64,000 bases of DNA from Candidatus Binatia bacterium (lineage in GTDB: Bacteria > Desulfobacterota > Binatia > HRBIN30 > BPIQ01), in NCBI GenBank assembly GCA_026004195.1, contig BPIQ01000005.1:1-64000 (forward strand), written 5' to 3'. A program made the translations under genes and the position numbers. The notes under the pieces were generated by a model. The model saw only the letters and a program-made list of their open reading frames with translations, was not told where the DNA came from and did no database searches. Below, one piece after another: positions 54,591-64,000 of the stretch. Every line of letters begins with the position of its first letter. Position 1 is the first letter of the stretch.

Positions 54591-55463
54591 TTATCCGCCG
54601 ATGCCTTTCCACTTCGGTTCGCGTCCCGTCGTCCCGAAGTCCATGCCGACGGCCTGGAAGGCGGCTTCTCCCTGCCCCAGAGCCTGGATGGAACGCGAGC
54701 CTGCGGCCGTGAGCCCGCCGTCGGCCACGATGGCTGCCCCCGTGACGAAGCGAGATTCGTCCGAAGCGAGAAAAAGGGCAACGGCCGCGATGTCCTCGGG
54801 CATGCCGGCTTCGGGCCATGGCTGGAGCTTCTCGAGGAGCCCGCGAACGGCATCGGGACTTCCGCGGTGGATCAGCGGCGTGAGAATTCCCCCGGGGCAA
54901 ATGGCGTTCACGCGGATGCGGTGGGGCGCGAGCTCGACGGCCACGGCTCGCGTCAGGTTGACGACGGCCGCCTTGGCGGCCGAGTAGGCCTGCGGTCCGT
55001 CTCCCCCGGAGAGTCCCGCCACCGAAGCCGTGTTGATGAGAGACCCACCCTGCCCCTGTGCCTTGAGCGCGCGAGCACCGTGCTTGAGGCCGAGAAAGAC
55101 GCCGCGGACGAGCACGGCGAACGTGGCGTCCCAGTCTTCCACCTCGATGTGCGTGATCGGGCCGAAAGCGCCGGCGATCCCGGCGTTGTTGAACACACAG
55201 TCGAGCCGCCCGAACTCGCGCGTCGCGAACTCGACGGCCCCTTCCACGTCCGCTTCCTCCGCGACGTCTCCCCGCAAAAACCGCACCCGCTCTGCGTGCC
55301 CGGCCTCGCGCGCACGACCGAGGACTTCTTGGGCGGCGGCTGCGTTCAGGTCGAACATCACGACACGTGCCCCTTCTTCGAGAAACCTGAGCGTCGTAGC
55401 CCGTCCGATTCCGTTTGCCGCACCGGTGATCAGTGCTACCTTTCCTTCGAGTCGTCCTGCCAT
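54591..55463 (-). CDS. Short-chain dehydrogenase/reductase
   Basis: A 290-residue SDR with TGAANGIG, DLNAAAA after strand two (NAD-type Asp), NNAG, INTASVAG for Ser and YSAAK for Tyr and Lys. It ends FVTGAAIVADGGLTAAGSRS, an FabG-like tail, plus a 25-residue extension. ATG 55463 follows AAAGGAATG. It is 20 bp from the thioesterase on the same strand, so they likely form one operon. Possible role in beta-oxidation-like pathways is inferred from neighbours only. Confidence 0.86.
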   Translation of the reverse strand: MAGRLEGKVALITGAANGIGRATTLRFLEEGARVVMFDLNAAAAQEVLGRAREAGHAERVRFLRGDVAEEADVEGAVEFATREFGRLDCVFNNAGIAGAFGPITHIEVEDWDATFAVLVRGVFLGLKHGARALKAQGQGGSLINTASVAGLSGGDGPQAYSAAKAAVVNLTRAVAVELAPHRIRVNAICPGGILTPLIHRGSPDAVRGLLEKLQPWPEAGMPEDIAAVALFLASDESRFVTGAAIVADGGLTAAGSRSIQALGQGEAAFQAVGMDFGTTGREPKWKGIGG

Positions 55464-55534
55464 CGGTTCATTCCTTTCCGTTCGCACGGAGCGGAGAGAG
55501 TTCGCCTCCCAGGGCAGGCGTCTTGGATTTCCCG

Positions 55535-56716
55535 GTGAGAGCTCTCGTCCACCTTTCCACGTACTGGTTCTTTCTCTTCGCCGCCATGGGCGTCTTTTTC
55601 CCTTACTACAGCCTCTACCTACGCGAAACCGCGGGGCTCGGCGGCACCCAAATCGGTCTGGTTCTCGCCACGCTGCCTCTGGTGGGCATCGCCACGCAGC
55701 CGCTCTGGGGTATCTGGGCGGACCGAACGGGGGCGCGGCGCGGTGTCGTCGCGCTTCTGGCGGCAGGGTCCGCCGTGTGCCTCGGCATCCTCTCGCTGGC
55801 GCGGGGCTTCTGGGAAATCCTCCTTGCCACCGGAGCGCTCGCCCTGTTTTTCGCCTCCCTCGTCCCCCTCTCCTACTCTCTCACGCTCGCTTTTCTCGCG
55901 GGCCGCGGCCCCCGGGCTTTCGGGTACGTGCGCGTCTGGGGAACGGTCGGCTTTCTCCTCCTCGCCGTCGGGTTCCCGCGCTTTTCGGCCGGTCTTTCCC
56001 TCTCGACTGCACACGCGGGAAGCTCTACCGCACCGGGCCTCGAGGCTCTCTTCTGGGTGGCGGCGGCCCTTCTCGGAGTGGCCTCTTTCGTTGCAACCAG
56101 GCTTCCTTCGGTACCCGAGCTTTCTCTGCGCGCACGGCCAGGCGAGTGGCGGCTTCTTCTCCGCCACCCCGCCATGCGCCGGCTCTTTCTCTTCGTCCTT
56201 CTCGCCTATTTCTGCCTCCAGGGTCCCATGGTCCTGCTCCCCATCTACGTCACCTCCCGCGGAGGCGACATGGCGACGGTCGGTGACCTCTGGCTTCTCA
56301 TGCTCCTGGTGGAGATTCCGCTGGTTCTCTTCTCGGGCCTGGGACTCGAACGGATCGGGGCGCGCGGACTCCTCGCCGTCGGGGTGGCGTTCGGCGGTGC
56401 GCGGTGGTTCGTCTGTGGGCTCGCGGAGAGCTGGACCCTCGTCTACGCCGTGCAGCTCTTTCACGGCCTGGTCGTAGCGGGACTTCTTCTCGGAGGACCG
56501 CTTTACGTGGAAGCCGTGGCACCCCCCGAGCTGCGCGCGAGCGGACAGGCGCTCCTCTCGACGGTGGGCGTGAGCCTGGGCGGCATCCTCTCCAACACGA
56601 CGAGCGGCGTCCTGCTGGACGTCCGCGGTATCGACCTGCCTTACGTCGCCGGAGGTCTCGGCGCTCTCGTCCTGGGCCTTTCGGCGCGGTTTTTCTTGCC
56701 GCGGCCGGAGCGGTAG
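55535..56716 (+). CDS. Major facilitator superfamily transporter
   Basis: A 393-residue MFS protein from GTG 55535 (TTG 55523 is an alternative). Twelve hydrophobic segments are visible, with GIWADRTGARRGVVAL as the loop 2-3 A-motif-like region and the MFS_1-like or nucleoside-H+ symporter pattern FFPYYSLYLRETAGL at the start. The predicted substrate is not identifiable. It is divergent from the SDR with the starts close together, and followed by a 214-bp gap before the next gene on the other strand. Confidence 0.8.
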   Translation: MRALVHLSTYWFFLFAAMGVFFPYYSLYLRETAGLGGTQIGLVLATLPLVGIATQPLWGIWADRTGARRGVVALLAAGSAVCLGILSLARGFWEILLATGALALFFASLVPLSYSLTLAFLAGRGPRAFGYVRVWGTVGFLLLAVGFPRFSAGLSLSTAHAGSSTAPGLEALFWVAAALLGVASFVATRLPSVPELSLRARPGEWRLLLRHPAMRRLFLFVLLAYFCLQGPMVLLPIYVTSRGGDMATVGDLWLLMLLVEIPLVLFSGLGLERIGARGLLAVGVAFGGARWFVCGLAESWTLVYAVQLFHGLVVAGLLLGGPLYVEAVAPPELRASGQALLSTVGVSLGGILSNTTSGVLLDVRGIDLPYVAGGLGALVLGLSARFFLPRPER

Positions 56717-56930
56717 GACGCCGCCGGCCTTCGACCTTTTCACTCGTGCCTCGGCGCAACGGCAAGGTGTGATCGCTTCCGTCCGGGGAATCGCCGCTCT
56801 CGGAGCCCTCGATCCCGGGCTATGATGACAGCAGGCCCCGCGCCGCGGAAAGTGCGGGGAGCGAGCGTTCCGCATCCACCGGCCGACGTGTGAGAGGCCC
56901 GGATTCGCCGCTCGAGCCGGGGCGAAGATC

Positions 56931-57698
56931 TCACGAAATGCCGAGCTTTTTCCGCTGGGCCTCGCGTGCCGCGCGGCTTTCGGGGGCGAGCCAGACAGCG
57001 GCCGCCTCCTCGGCTTCTTCGCGCGTCTCGGCACGGATGCGTTCGAGAGCGTCGCCGACGAGAAGTCGTTTGGCATGCGCGTACGCTTCGCGGGGAAAGC
57101 CCGCGAGCCGGGACGCCCGGCGGAGAACCGTCGGCTCGAAGACCTCGGGTGGAAAGAGCTCGTCGACGATCCCGAGGCGCGGCGCCTGCGAAGCGGGATA
57201 GAGGGCCGCACCCAAGATCGTCTCGCAGGCACGCGCGTGCGCAAGCCGCAGGCGCACGATCTCGAAAGCTGCCCGCGGAAACGCGGCTCCCACGGCCACC
57301 TCGTTGAGCCCCACGCGGTAGTCTCCCTCGACGCCCAGGCGGTAGTCGCACGCGAGAAAGAGGACGAGACCGCCGGCCACGGCATGCCCGTTGAGCATCC
57401 CCACGGTCGGCTTCGGAAACCCGAGGAGCCGGGCATGGACGTCGCGGTAAACGTCCTGGAGCCGGCGAACGGAAGCTTCGTCGCGCGGGGGAGCCGAGAA
57501 GTCGAATCCGCCGCTGAAAAACTTCCCCGTGCCCGTGAGCACGAGAGCTCGGACTTCCGGCGTCCGCTCCGCCTCCTCGAGCTCGCTCCCGAGCGCCTCG
57601 AGCAAAGCCTCGCCGATGGCGTTGGCCGGAGGAAAGTCGAGACGCAGAACGCGGACGCCGTGCTCCCGAGCTTCCCGCACGATTCGTCCGGACCTCAT
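56931..57698 (-). CDS. Enoyl-CoA hydratase/isomerase family protein
   Basis: A 255-residue crotonase-fold enzyme. It has VRALVLTGTGKFFSGGFDFS, PTVGMLNGHAVAGGLVLFLACDYRLG (oxyanion hole), VGLNEVAVGAAFP with one of the usual Glu residues, and PRLGIVDELFP. The second catalytic Glu is not in its normal place, so isomerase or other activity is possible. ATG 57698 follows a purine-rich site. It lies alone on the minus strand, near DUF547. Confidence 0.83.
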   Translation of the reverse strand: MRSGRIVREAREHGVRVLRLDFPPANAIGEALLEALGSELEEAERTPEVRALVLTGTGKFFSGGFDFSAPPRDEASVRRLQDVYRDVHARLLGFPKPTVGMLNGHAVAGGLVLFLACDYRLGVEGDYRVGLNEVAVGAAFPRAAFEIVRLRLAHARACETILGAALYPASQAPRLGIVDELFPPEVFEPTVLRRASRLAGFPREAYAHAKRLLVGDALERIRAETREEAEEAAAVWLAPESRAAREAQRKKLGIS

Positions 57699-57926
57699 GG
57701 CCGTCTCTTTCTCACGAATGCGGCGGAAAGGCCACGGGTTCGCCGGGCCATCCCGCGCAGGCGGAAAATCCGGACGAAAAGGCCGGCGCGCCGGCTGGCA
57801 CAATCGTGCGGAAGCGCTCCCCCCGGTTCCGCCCCGAACCGACAAGGCTTCGAGAGCTTCGACTTGCCCCCCGCTTCGTGCCCGGGAACCTGCGCGGCAC
57901 GTTCGGGGTTCGAAACGCACAGAGCC

Positions 57927-58661
57927 GTGCCGAAACTTCGTCCCGGATTCCTTTGCCTTCTTCTCGCTGCCTTCTCCCCGCTGGCAGCGGCTCCTCCGCG
58001 TGCGCCTTCGCTCCATGCACCCTGGAGCCGCCTTCTCGCCCGCTACGTCGACGAAGAGGGACTCGTCGCCTACCGGTCGCTCGAGCGCGAAGCACGGCCA
58101 GAGCTCGATGCTTACCTGGACCGTCTGGCTCGAACGGATCCCGAGACCTTCGATCGCAAAGAGCAGATCGCTTTCTGGATCGACGCCTACAACGCCAACG
58201 TCGTCCGCGGGGTTCTCTCCGGGCAGACGGCCGAGAGTTTTCTGGCTCGGAAAAGATTCTTTTCCTGGTGGCGATTCCCGGTGGCAGGCAAGGAGCGAAC
58301 GCTCGACGAAATCGAACACGAGATCTTGCGCAAGCGCTTTTCGGAACCCAGGGTTCATTTCGCGCTGGTCTGCGCTTCGCGAAGCTGCCCGAAACTCCGG
58401 CGTGAGGCCTACGAGGGAGCCAGGCTCGACGAACAGCTGGACGATCAGGTCCGAAGTTTTCTCCTCGACCCGGAACGCAATGTGCTCGAACCAGGACGGC
58501 TGCGCCTCTCCTCGATCTTCCGGTGGTTCGCCGAAGACTTCGAGAAAAGCGGAGGTCTCCTGCCCTTCCTGCGCCGATACGTGGACATACCCGGCGAGCC
58601 CGCAATCGAGTACCTTCCTTACGACTGGAGTCTCAACGCCCAGCCCGGCGAGCGCCCTTGA
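57927..58661 (+). CDS. DUF547 domain secreted protein
   Basis: A 244-residue protein. GTG 57927 begins a signal peptide (VPKLRPGFLCLLLAAFSPLAA). The DUF547 domain has QIAFWIDAYNANVVRGVL, VHFALVCASRSCPKLR and a C-terminal LRLSSIFRWFAEDF, the family blocks. These proteins are exported in many gram-negative bacteria; the biochemical role is not established. Single-gene unit; the A-type hairpin lies right after the stop. Confidence 0.83.
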   Translation: MPKLRPGFLCLLLAAFSPLAAAPPRAPSLHAPWSRLLARYVDEEGLVAYRSLEREARPELDAYLDRLARTDPETFDRKEQIAFWIDAYNANVVRGVLSGQTAESFLARKRFFSWWRFPVAGKERTLDEIEHEILRKRFSEPRVHFALVCASRSCPKLRREAYEGARLDEQLDDQVRSFLLDPERNVLEPGRLRLSSIFRWFAEDFEKSGGLLPFLRRYVDIPGEPAIEYLPYDWSLNAQPGERP

Positions 58662-58667
58662 ACGCCC

Positions 58668-58694
58668 CCGGAGGGACGCGCTCCGTCGCGTCCG
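58668..58694. repeat. Solitary A(+) hairpin
   Basis: One complete A (stem GGACGCG, loop CTCCGT, stem CGCGTCC) with the GGAGG lead, 8 bp after the DUF547 stop. It is a lone copy, useful for judging the minimal unit. Confidence 0.88.
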
Positions 58695-58891
58695 GCGGGG
58701 GCGGTACGAACGTGTCCGTCGCGTCTACAGTGGCGGGCGGCGTTCCATCGACGACACGGACCCGGTCGCGTCCGGGGTTTTCCCACGATCGCACAAAGCG
58801 AGGTGCGAGAGACGGGGATCCTTGCTACGGTTCGGCGTGACGTGAGCGACGAATTCTCCGGTCCCATCTCCGGCTTCCCCGAGGTCGAGCC

Positions 58892-60118
58892 TTGACCGTA
58901 AGCGCCGGAGTCGCCACCGCCGAGGGGACACGCCGCGCGTTCTCCGTCCTCTTCGTCTCCCTCGTCTGCATCGGCATGGGGCAGTCGATGCTCTTTGCCA
59001 TCCTGCCGCCCGCGGCACGCGAGATCGGGCTCACGCCGTTCCAGGTCTCCACCATCTTCGCCACGTCCGCGAGCATCTGGGTGTTCGTGAGCCCCTGGTG
59101 GGGGCGGAAAAGCGACCGGTGGGGGCGGAGACCCGTCATTCTCGTGGGGCTCCTCGGCTTCGCCCTTTCCATGACGCTCCTCGCCACCATGATCCAGATC
59201 GGCCTCTGGCGGCTTTTGCCCTTGAGCCTTCTCTACCCGCTCATGATCGCCTCGCGCTGCGTTTTCGCGCTCGTGGGCTCGGGCACGGGGCCCGCATCGC
59301 AGGCGTACGTCGCCGACCGCACGAGTCGCAGCGAAAGGACCGCGGGCGTGGCACTGATCAACGCCGCCATCGGCGTCGGACAAACCGTGGGGCCCGGCGC
59401 GGGGGCGCTGCTTGCCGCCGTCGGTCTTCTCGCTCCCCTCTATTTCGCCGCCGCCCTCGCCGTGCTGAGCGCCCTCACGATCTGGTTCCTCCTGCCCGAA
59501 GAACACCCTCCGCGGGACTTTCACGACCCCCGCCCCGAGCGTCTCAGCTTCCGGGACCGCCGCGTCCTGCCTTTCCTCCTCCTTGCCGCCTCGCAGCAAG
59601 CCGTTCACGCCACGACTTCCATCACGCTCGCCTTCTACCTCCAGGACCGCCTGAACCTCGACGCCCAGCAGGCGATGCAGTACGCGGGAACGGGTTTCGT
59701 CGCACTCGCGCTCGCAAGCCTCTTCTCCCAACTCGTGCTCGTGCAGCGGCTGCGCCCCACCGCGCGTACGATGATCGTCGGCGGCCTTCCGCTCTGCTTC
59801 GTGGCATTCTGCCTGATGATCGGGGGCAGCCATTTTGCCGTGTATCTCGCGGCCATGCTCTTTCTCGGCACGGGTCTCGGCCTCGTCCGCCCGGGTACCG
59901 CGGCAGCCGCCTCGCTCGCCGTCGAGCCGGACGAGCAGGGTGCCGTGGCAGGCCTCACGAACGCCATCGGAGTCCTCGGAAACGTGTTCGGGCCGCTTCT
60001 CGGAACCTCGCTCTACGCGCTCACCCCTCGGGCTCCGTACCTCTTGAACGCGGCTCTCATGGCCCTGGCCATCGTGTTCGTCCGGGCCCACCCCCGCCTG
60101 CGAGAGTTGCGGAGCTGA
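58892..60118 (+). CDS. Major facilitator superfamily transporter
   Basis: A 408-residue MFS protein from TTG 58892. GRKSDRWGRRPVILVGLLGF is the A motif in loop 2-3 (GxxxDRxGRR), a strong match, and VGSGTGPASQAYVADRTSRSERTAG a typical loop in TM5. Twelve helices. Drug efflux or sugar transport is possible; nothing in the sequence decides. It is followed 39 bp later by aidB, on the same strand. Confidence 0.85.
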   Translation: MTVSAGVATAEGTRRAFSVLFVSLVCIGMGQSMLFAILPPAAREIGLTPFQVSTIFATSASIWVFVSPWWGRKSDRWGRRPVILVGLLGFALSMTLLATMIQIGLWRLLPLSLLYPLMIASRCVFALVGSGTGPASQAYVADRTSRSERTAGVALINAAIGVGQTVGPGAGALLAAVGLLAPLYFAAALAVLSALTIWFLLPEEHPPRDFHDPRPERLSFRDRRVLPFLLLAASQQAVHATTSITLAFYLQDRLNLDAQQAMQYAGTGFVALALASLFSQLVLVQRLRPTARTMIVGGLPLCFVAFCLMIGGSHFAVYLAAMLFLGTGLGLVRPGTAAAASLAVEPDEQGAVAGLTNAIGVLGNVFGPLLGTSLYALTPRAPYLLNAALMALAIVFVRAHPRLRELRS

Positions 60119-60157
60119 GAAAATCGCGGGAGACTCGGAGGGAGAAAAGGGGGTCCT

Positions 60158-61819
60158 ATGCGAAGTCGTATCGGCTCGCTTCCCACGCATACGGTGGAAA
60201 ACCAGCCACCGCCGCTCGAGAACCTGAACCTCTTCGAGACGGACCTCGCGCTCCGCGAAGCGCTCGCGCGCGAGGGTGGCGGGTGGGCCGAGCCGGAGGT
60301 AAGGGAATTCGGCCGAATCCTCGGCCGTCCCGAAACGATCCGTCTCGGATTCCAGGCGAACCGCCATCCGCCCGAACTCCGCGCCTTCGACCCCTACGGC
60401 TTTCGGATCGACGAGGTCGAATACCATCCCGCGTACCACGAACTCATGGCGCTCGGCGTCCGGCACGGCGTCCCCTCGGTCGCCTGGACGGCGGAACGCG
60501 GTGGCCACGTGGTCCACGCCGCGCTCGAGTACCTTCTCGCACAGGTCGAAGCGGGCGTGTGCTGCCCCCTGACCATGACCTACGCCGTCGTCCCCTCGCT
60601 CCGACACGAACCCGAGCTCGCGAGCTTCTGGGAACCGCTCGCGCTCTCCCGCGAGTACGACCCCCGCCCGCTGCCTGCCCACGAAAAACGGGGCGTCACC
60701 ATGGGCATGGCCATGACGGAAAAACAGGGAGGATCCGACGTCCGCGCCAACACGACGCAGGCTCGCCCTCTCGAAGCACCGGGCCCCGGCAAGCCTTACG
60801 AGCTGCGCGGCCACAAGTGGTTCTGCTCCGCGCCCATGTCCGACGCCTTCCTCACCCTGGCCTACACAGAGAAGAACGCGCTCACCTGTTTTCTCGTGCC
60901 GCGATGGCTCCCGGACGGAAGAAAGAACCGGATTTTCCTCCAGCGCCTCAAAGACAAGCTCGGCAACCGCTCGAACGCCTCGAGCGAAATCGAGTACGAC
61001 GGAGCGTGCGGGTACATGGTGGGGCCCGAGGGACGGGGGGTTCGCACCATCATCGAGATGGTGCAGCACACGAGGCTCGACTGCGTGGTGGCCGGGGCGG
61101 CTCTCATGCGGCAAGCGCTCGTCCAGGCGCTCCACCACGCCCGCCACCGGAAAGCCTTCGGCGCCCTTCTCTCGGAGAAGTCGCTCATGCAGAACGTGCT
61201 CGCCGACCTCGCCCTCGAGGCCGAAGCGGCGACGGCCCTCGCGCTGAGACTCGCACGGGCCTTCGACGAAAGCCCCGGGAGCCAGGAGGCGCGGGGCTTC
61301 GCGCGACTCGCCACCGCCGTCGGCAAGTACTGGGTCAACAAGCGCGCGCCCGAGCACATCTACGAAGCCATGGAGTGTCTCGGCGGAAACGGCTACGTCG
61401 AGGAGTCCATCCTTCCGAGGCTCTACCGCGAAGCGCCCGTCAACAGCATCTGGGAGGGCTCGGGAAACGTGATCTGCCTCGACGTGCTGCGGGCCATCGC
61501 CAAAGAGCCCGGTTCGCTCGAGGCCTTTTTCGCCGAAGTGGCGGATGCGTGCGCGGAGGAGCCGCTCCTCGCCGAGGAGCGGCGAACTGCCGAAGCCATT
61601 CTCGGGAGACCCGACCTCCTCGAGCGCGAAGCACGACGGCTCGTCGAGTCGATGGCACTTCTCCTCCAGGGTAGCCTTCTGCGCAAGCACGCCCCCCGCG
61701 AGGTCGCCGACGCGTTTCTCGTCTCGCGGCTCGGCCGGGAGAGCCGTTCGGCCTACGGAACCCTGCCGAGCGACGTCGACTTCCAAGCGATCCTGACACG
61801 CGCCCTTCCGGTCTCTTGA
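60158..61819 (+). CDS. aidB: AidB-type acyl-CoA dehydrogenase family protein
   Basis: A 553-residue flavoprotein close in length to E. coli AidB. It has [71 protein letters not shown] and [21 protein letters not shown], motifs of AidB rather than ordinary acyl-CoA dehydrogenases. AidB binds DNA and takes part in the alkylation response with FAD. The neighbours, an MFE2-type SDR and a methylacyl-CoA racemase, are lipid enzymes, so in this lineage it may function as a dehydrogenase for unusual acyl-CoA. ATG 60158 follows GGGAGAAAAGGGGG. Confidence 0.88.
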   Translation: MRSRIGSLPTHTVENQPPPLENLNLFETDLALREALAREGGGWAEPEVREFGRILGRPETIRLGFQANRHPPELRAFDPYGFRIDEVEYHPAYHELMALGVRHGVPSVAWTAERGGHVVHAALEYLLAQVEAGVCCPLTMTYAVVPSLRHEPELASFWEPLALSREYDPRPLPAHEKRGVTMGMAMTEKQGGSDVRANTTQARPLEAPGPGKPYELRGHKWFCSAPMSDAFLTLAYTEKNALTCFLVPRWLPDGRKNRIFLQRLKDKLGNRSNASSEIEYDGACGYMVGPEGRGVRTIIEMVQHTRLDCVVAGAALMRQALVQALHHARHRKAFGALLSEKSLMQNVLADLALEAEAATALALRLARAFDESPGSQEARGFARLATAVGKYWVNKRAPEHIYEAMECLGGNGYVEESILPRLYREAPVNSIWEGSGNVICLDVLRAIAKEPGSLEAFFAEVADACAEEPLLAEERRTAEAILGRPDLLEREARRLVESMALLLQGSLLRKHAPREVADAFLVSRLGRESRSAYGTLPSDVDFQAILTRALPVS

Positions 61820-61875
61820 CCCAGGGTGGCCGGTCGCACAAGCTTGCCGCAGCCAATCCGAAGGGGGGCGAAGGA

Positions 61876-62781
61876 ATGAGCGAGATTCGGTTCGACGACA
61901 GGGTCGCGGTGATCACGGGGGCCGGCGGAGGTCTCGGGAAAACGTACGCTCTCGAGCTCGCCCGGCGCGGAGCCAAGGTCGTCGTGAACGACCTCGGCGT
62001 GAGCGTCGACGGGACCGGCGCCAGCACGAGCATGGCCGATCAGACGGTGGAAGAAATCCGCAAGGCGGGGGGCACGGCCGTGGCGAACTACGACTCGGTG
62101 GCCACCCCCGAGAGCGGCGCCCGGATCGTCCAGACCGCGCTCGATCACTTCGGCCGGGTGGACATCGTCATCAACAACGCCGGCATCCTGCGGGACCGAT
62201 CTTTCGCCAAGCTCACGCCCGAGGACCTCGAGGCCGTCCTCGACGTCCACCTGAAGGGCGCTTTTTACGTGACGCAGCCCGCCTTCCGGTACATGAAAGA
62301 ACACGGCTACGGGCGCATCGTCTTCACGTCTTCGGGGGCCGGAATTTTCGGGAACTTCGGCCAGACGAACTACGGCGCGGCGAAGATGGGGCTCGTGGGC
62401 CTCATGCACGTGCTCGCCGTCGAGGGAGCGAAGTACAACATCAAGTGCAACGCCATCGCACCGACGGCCCGCACGCGCATGACGGAAAATCTCCTCGGGC
62501 CGCTCGCCGAACTCGTCGCCCCCGAGACCGTCACACCGCTCGTCGTCTACCTCTGCTCGGAGCGCTGCGAGCTCACGCACGAGATCTTTTCCTGCGGCGG
62601 CGGTCGCTTCGCCCGGATCTTCATCGGCGTCACACCCGGATGGGTGGCCCCGCGTGGCAAGCCGATCTCGGCCGAAGACGTGGAAGCCCACCTCGAAGAA
62701 ATCCGGAAACTCGACGGCTTCATCGTACCGCAGAGCATCACGGACGAACTCCAGCTCATCATGAAGGCACTGAAGGGCTGA
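61876..62781 (+). CDS. (3R)-hydroxyacyl-CoA dehydrogenase-like SDR (MFE-2 type)
   Basis: A 301-residue SDR with [30 protein letters not shown] (the MFE-2-type insertion after strand two), [33 protein letters not shown] and [15 protein letters not shown]. This is the pattern of peroxisomal multifunctional enzyme type 2 dehydrogenase domains, acting on (3R)-hydroxyacyl-CoA. The hydratase domain is missing, so a partner would be needed. ATG 61876 follows AAGGGGGGCGAAGG. The next gene, the racemase, starts 27 bp later, consistent with methyl-branched acyl-CoA oxidation. Confidence 0.88.
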   Translation: MSEIRFDDRVAVITGAGGGLGKTYALELARRGAKVVVNDLGVSVDGTGASTSMADQTVEEIRKAGGTAVANYDSVATPESGARIVQTALDHFGRVDIVINNAGILRDRSFAKLTPEDLEAVLDVHLKGAFYVTQPAFRYMKEHGYGRIVFTSSGAGIFGNFGQTNYGAAKMGLVGLMHVLAVEGAKYNIKCNAIAPTARTRMTENLLGPLAELVAPETVTPLVVYLCSERCELTHEIFSCGGGRFARIFIGVTPGWVAPRGKPISAEDVEAHLEEIRKLDGFIVPQSITDELQLIMKALKG

Positions 62782-62807
62782 GCGGGCGGCTTCGGGGAGA
62801 GAGTTCC

Positions 62808-63959
62808 GTGGCTGCTTCCGGTCCGCTCGTCGGGACGCGTGTCGTCGAGATCGCGGGCATCGGTCCCGGGCCGTTTTGCGGCATGGTTCTCGCGGATCTC
62901 GGCGCGGAAGTCGTGCGCGTCGACCGGGCCCAGCGGGTCCGCCAGCCCTGGCCCGAGCGGCCGTCGGCCGACGTGCTGGGGCGGGGGCGCCGAAGCGTCG
63001 GCGTGGACCTGAAAAACCCTCGGGGTGTCGAGACCGTCCTGCGACTCGTGGAAAAAGCCGACGTCCTCGTCGAGGGGTTTCGCCCTGGAGTCATGGAGCG
63101 GCTCGGCCTCGGCCCCGAGGTGTGCCTCGCCCGTAACCCGAGGCTCGTCTACGGACGGATGACGGGCTGGGGCCAGGAGGGACCGCTCGCGCACGCCGCC
63201 GGACACGACATCAACTACATCGCGCTCTCGGGCGCCCTGCACCCGATCGGGCGGCGCGGGGAGCGCCCCGTACCGCCCCTCAACCTGGTCGGAGATTTCG
63301 GCGGCGGTGGGATGCTGCTTGCCCTCGGGATCGTCGCGGCCCTCTACGAGAGGGAGAAGTCGGGGAAGGGGCAGGTCGTCGACGCCGCCATGACGGACGG
63401 CTCGGCACTTCTTACGACGATCATCCACGGCCTTCTCGCCATCGGCTTCTGGGAGGACGAGCGCGGGGTGAACCTCCTCGATACGGGGGCTCCCTTCTAC
63501 GAGGTCTACGAGACCGCCGACGGGAAGTACGTCGCCGTGGGGGCCCTCGAGCCGCAGTTCTACTCGGAGCTCCTCCGTCTCACCGGACTCGAGGGCGAAA
63601 AGCTTCCGGATCAGATGGACCGGACACGATGGCCCGAGATGAAAGAGAAGTTCGCGGCCGTTTTCCGGACGAAAACCCGCGAGGAGTGGTGCCGCATCCT
63701 CGAAGGGAGCGATGCCTGCTTCGCTCCCGTCCTGAGCCTCCGCGAAGCACCGCGGCATCCCCACAACGCCGCGCGCGGCACGTTCACGGAGTTCGCGGGA
63801 ATCGTCCAGCCCGCACCGGCGCCGCGTTTCAGCCGCACGCCCCCCGCGATCCAGCGGCCTCCGGCGCATCCCGGCGAGCACACCGAAGAGGTGCTCCGCG
63901 AGTGGGGCTTCTCGGCCGAGGAGATTGTCTCGCTCCGCGAAGCCGGGGCCGTAGCCTGA
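62808..63959 (+). CDS. Alpha-methylacyl-CoA racemase (CaiB/BaiF family)
   Basis: A 383-residue family III CoA-transferase fold from GTG 62808. The signature [17 protein letters not shown] and [13 protein letters not shown] match the His (in GHDINY) and Asp (in VGDFGG) catalytic pair of alpha-methylacyl-CoA racemase, as in the mycobacterial enzyme. It would interconvert 2R and 2S methylacyl-CoA so branched chains can enter beta-oxidation. MFE2-type SDR directly upstream supports this. The frame ends [25 protein letters not shown], a normal end for the family. Confidence 0.88.
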   Translation: MAASGPLVGTRVVEIAGIGPGPFCGMVLADLGAEVVRVDRAQRVRQPWPERPSADVLGRGRRSVGVDLKNPRGVETVLRLVEKADVLVEGFRPGVMERLGLGPEVCLARNPRLVYGRMTGWGQEGPLAHAAGHDINYIALSGALHPIGRRGERPVPPLNLVGDFGGGGMLLALGIVAALYEREKSGKGQVVDAAMTDGSALLTTIIHGLLAIGFWEDERGVNLLDTGAPFYEVYETADGKYVAVGALEPQFYSELLRLTGLEGEKLPDQMDRTRWPEMKEKFAAVFRTKTREEWCRILEGSDACFAPVLSLREAPRHPHNAARGTFTEFAGIVQPAPAPRFSRTPPAIQRPPAHPGEHTEEVLREWGFSAEEIVSLREAGAVA

Positions 63960-64000
63960 AGGGAGAAACCGGCGTCGCTCCGTCGCCTCGGGGGAGGCGA

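Noticed and set aside
58619-61786. A 1,055-codon open frame on the minus strand.
   Set aside because: Antisense to the MFS and aidB genes with their complete conserved motifs.

Overview
The window is 64 kb of visibly G+C-rich bacterial chromosome with GTG/TTG starts alongside ATG and no rRNA, tRNA, phage or plasmid genes that I can see. Several traits together suggest a Candidatus Binatia/Binatota-type or related deltaproteobacterial-grade lineage. These are secreted proteins with long Pro/Thr linkers, a dockerin-like Ca-binding tail, many acyl-CoA, SDR and MDR enzymes, sulfatase-like hydrolases of the Thr type, and short hairpin repeats of a kind I associate with such genomes. This placement is inference and was not tested. 

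Layout. 0-1 kb: tail of a HEPN gene, a damaged MNT nucleotidyltransferase and a limonene-epoxide-hydrolase-like gene. 1-5 kb: a 141-bp tandem array, a phosphate-selective-type porin, a MOT1 molybdate/sulfate transporter and a second repeat cluster. 5-13 kb: KefB-type antiporter, a DPF-repeat secreted protein, a TetR/FAD-monooxygenase pair, an ECF sigma/small membrane protein/MscS-like group and a barrel protein with a coiled-coil tail. 13-18 kb: DUF4331 protein, sulfatase-like hydrolase, SDR and MDR, separated by repeat clusters 3 and 4. 18-22.5 kb: a lipoprotein gene split by an IS5-type element. 22.6-26.3 kb: DUF4336, a frameshifted MOSC gene, an ICMT/NnrU-like methyltransferase and a fatty acid desaturase. 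26.4-34.7 kb: repeat cluster 5, then a giant metzincin protease and an FG-GAP propeller lipoprotein with two heme-type motifs. 34.8-37 kb: TetR-SDR operon and EF-P. 37.3-41.1 kb: GlnK-AmtB-flotillin operon. 41.2-50 kb: Pro/Thr surface protein, MscS-like, DUF6800, PlsC, SDR, phosphotransferase, Coq4 and alcohol dehydrogenase. 50-58.7 kb: SufT, HTTM, second sulfatase-like protein, thioesterase, SDR, MFS, enoyl-CoA hydratase and DUF547. 58.9-64 kb: MFS, AidB, MFE2-type SDR and alpha-methylacyl-CoA racemase. 

Three things stand out. First, at least three intergenic hairpin families (here A, B, C) share a GGAGGG lead and a CTC(C/T)GT loop but have different stems that each pair, and A always points opposite to B and C. 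That is a REP/BIME-like system with compensatory stem changes. Second, four genes are broken by five single-base events; every one is the equivalent of one extra base, and deleting one named base at each site restores a sensible protein. Either the assembly carries insertion errors or several genes are decaying. Third, ammonium sensing and transport (GlnK, and AmtB with an extra C-terminal domain) is directly followed by a flotillin, which suggests a membrane-microdomain link.
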